Assembly: GCA_029287275.1 (NCBI GenBank)
Contig: JARFRL010000085.1
Location: 1 to 14,359, forward strand
From: Pontiella desulfatans
GTDB lineage: Bacteria > Verrucomicrobiota > Kiritimatiellia > Kiritimatiellales > Pontiellaceae
Length of the DNA stretch: 14,359 nt
Direction: 5' to 3'
Positions within the stretch are counted from its first letter, which is position 1. Each line of letters starts with the position of its first letter. Positions 14,342 through 14,359 of the stretch are shown here, one piece after another. The position numbers and the translations under genes were made by a program. Below the pieces are notes generated by a model that was not told the origin of the DNA, did not search any database, and was given only the letters and a program-made list of their open reading frames with translations.

Positions 14342-14359
14342 CTTCAACTCCTGTAAATT

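Overview
This window carries about 16 protein genes, tightly packed and mostly conserved housekeeping genes. I see no tRNA, rRNA, CRISPR array, insertion sequence or prophage. The base composition is GC-rich. The host is a Gram-negative bacterium: it has a heptose-nucleotide enzyme for lipopolysaccharide (rfaE2), a type IV pilin-like protein and a dissociated type II fatty-acid synthase. The phylum cannot be fixed from the sequence. The long pseudopilin-like protein, the LexA protein with a UmuD-like protease half and the HDVLN-type histidine kinase suggest an uncultured lineage, perhaps in the PVC group or near the former Deltaproteobacteria. That placement is a low-confidence inference.

Layout: (1) 1-461, minus strand, the adenylyltransferase rfaE2, cut by the window edge. 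(2) 564-6531, minus strand, one long fatty-acid/phospholipid operon transcribed right to left: yceD (DUF177), rpmF, plsX, fabH, fabD, fabG, acpP, fabF. It ends in a strong hairpin terminator at 502-542. (3) 6532-6694, a divergent promoter region. (4) 6695-9309, plus strand: an RhlE-type DEAD-box helicase, a LexA-like autoproteolytic repressor, an unrecognised 66-residue basic protein in the same operon as the repressor, and a small DUF2892 membrane protein. (5) 9391-11931, minus strand: a pilin-like gene, then purD-purE. A bidirectional hairpin at 9338-9370 separates purE from the convergent DUF2892 gene. (6) 11984-13108, plus strand, queA. (7) 13145-14341, minus strand, a PAS-domain histidine kinase.

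Working together: PlsX, FabH, FabD, FabG, AcpP and FabF cover malonyl loading, initiation, elongation condensation and the first reduction of fatty-acid synthesis, plus acyl-phosphate formation for phospholipids. The dehydratase (FabZ/FabA) and enoyl reductase (FabI/K/V) are not in the window. PurD and PurE are two steps of de novo purine synthesis. LexA and its small partner look like an SOS-type unit.

Most of the window is ordinary. The most interesting points are an in-frame palindromic insertion inside queA (about 12258-12334), the uncharacterised small basic protein downstream of the LexA/UmuD-like repressor together with unexplained palindromes and a stranded Shine-Dalgarno sequence in that repressor's leader, and a cysteine-rich sensor region in the histidine kinase. 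No clearly new multi-gene system was found.
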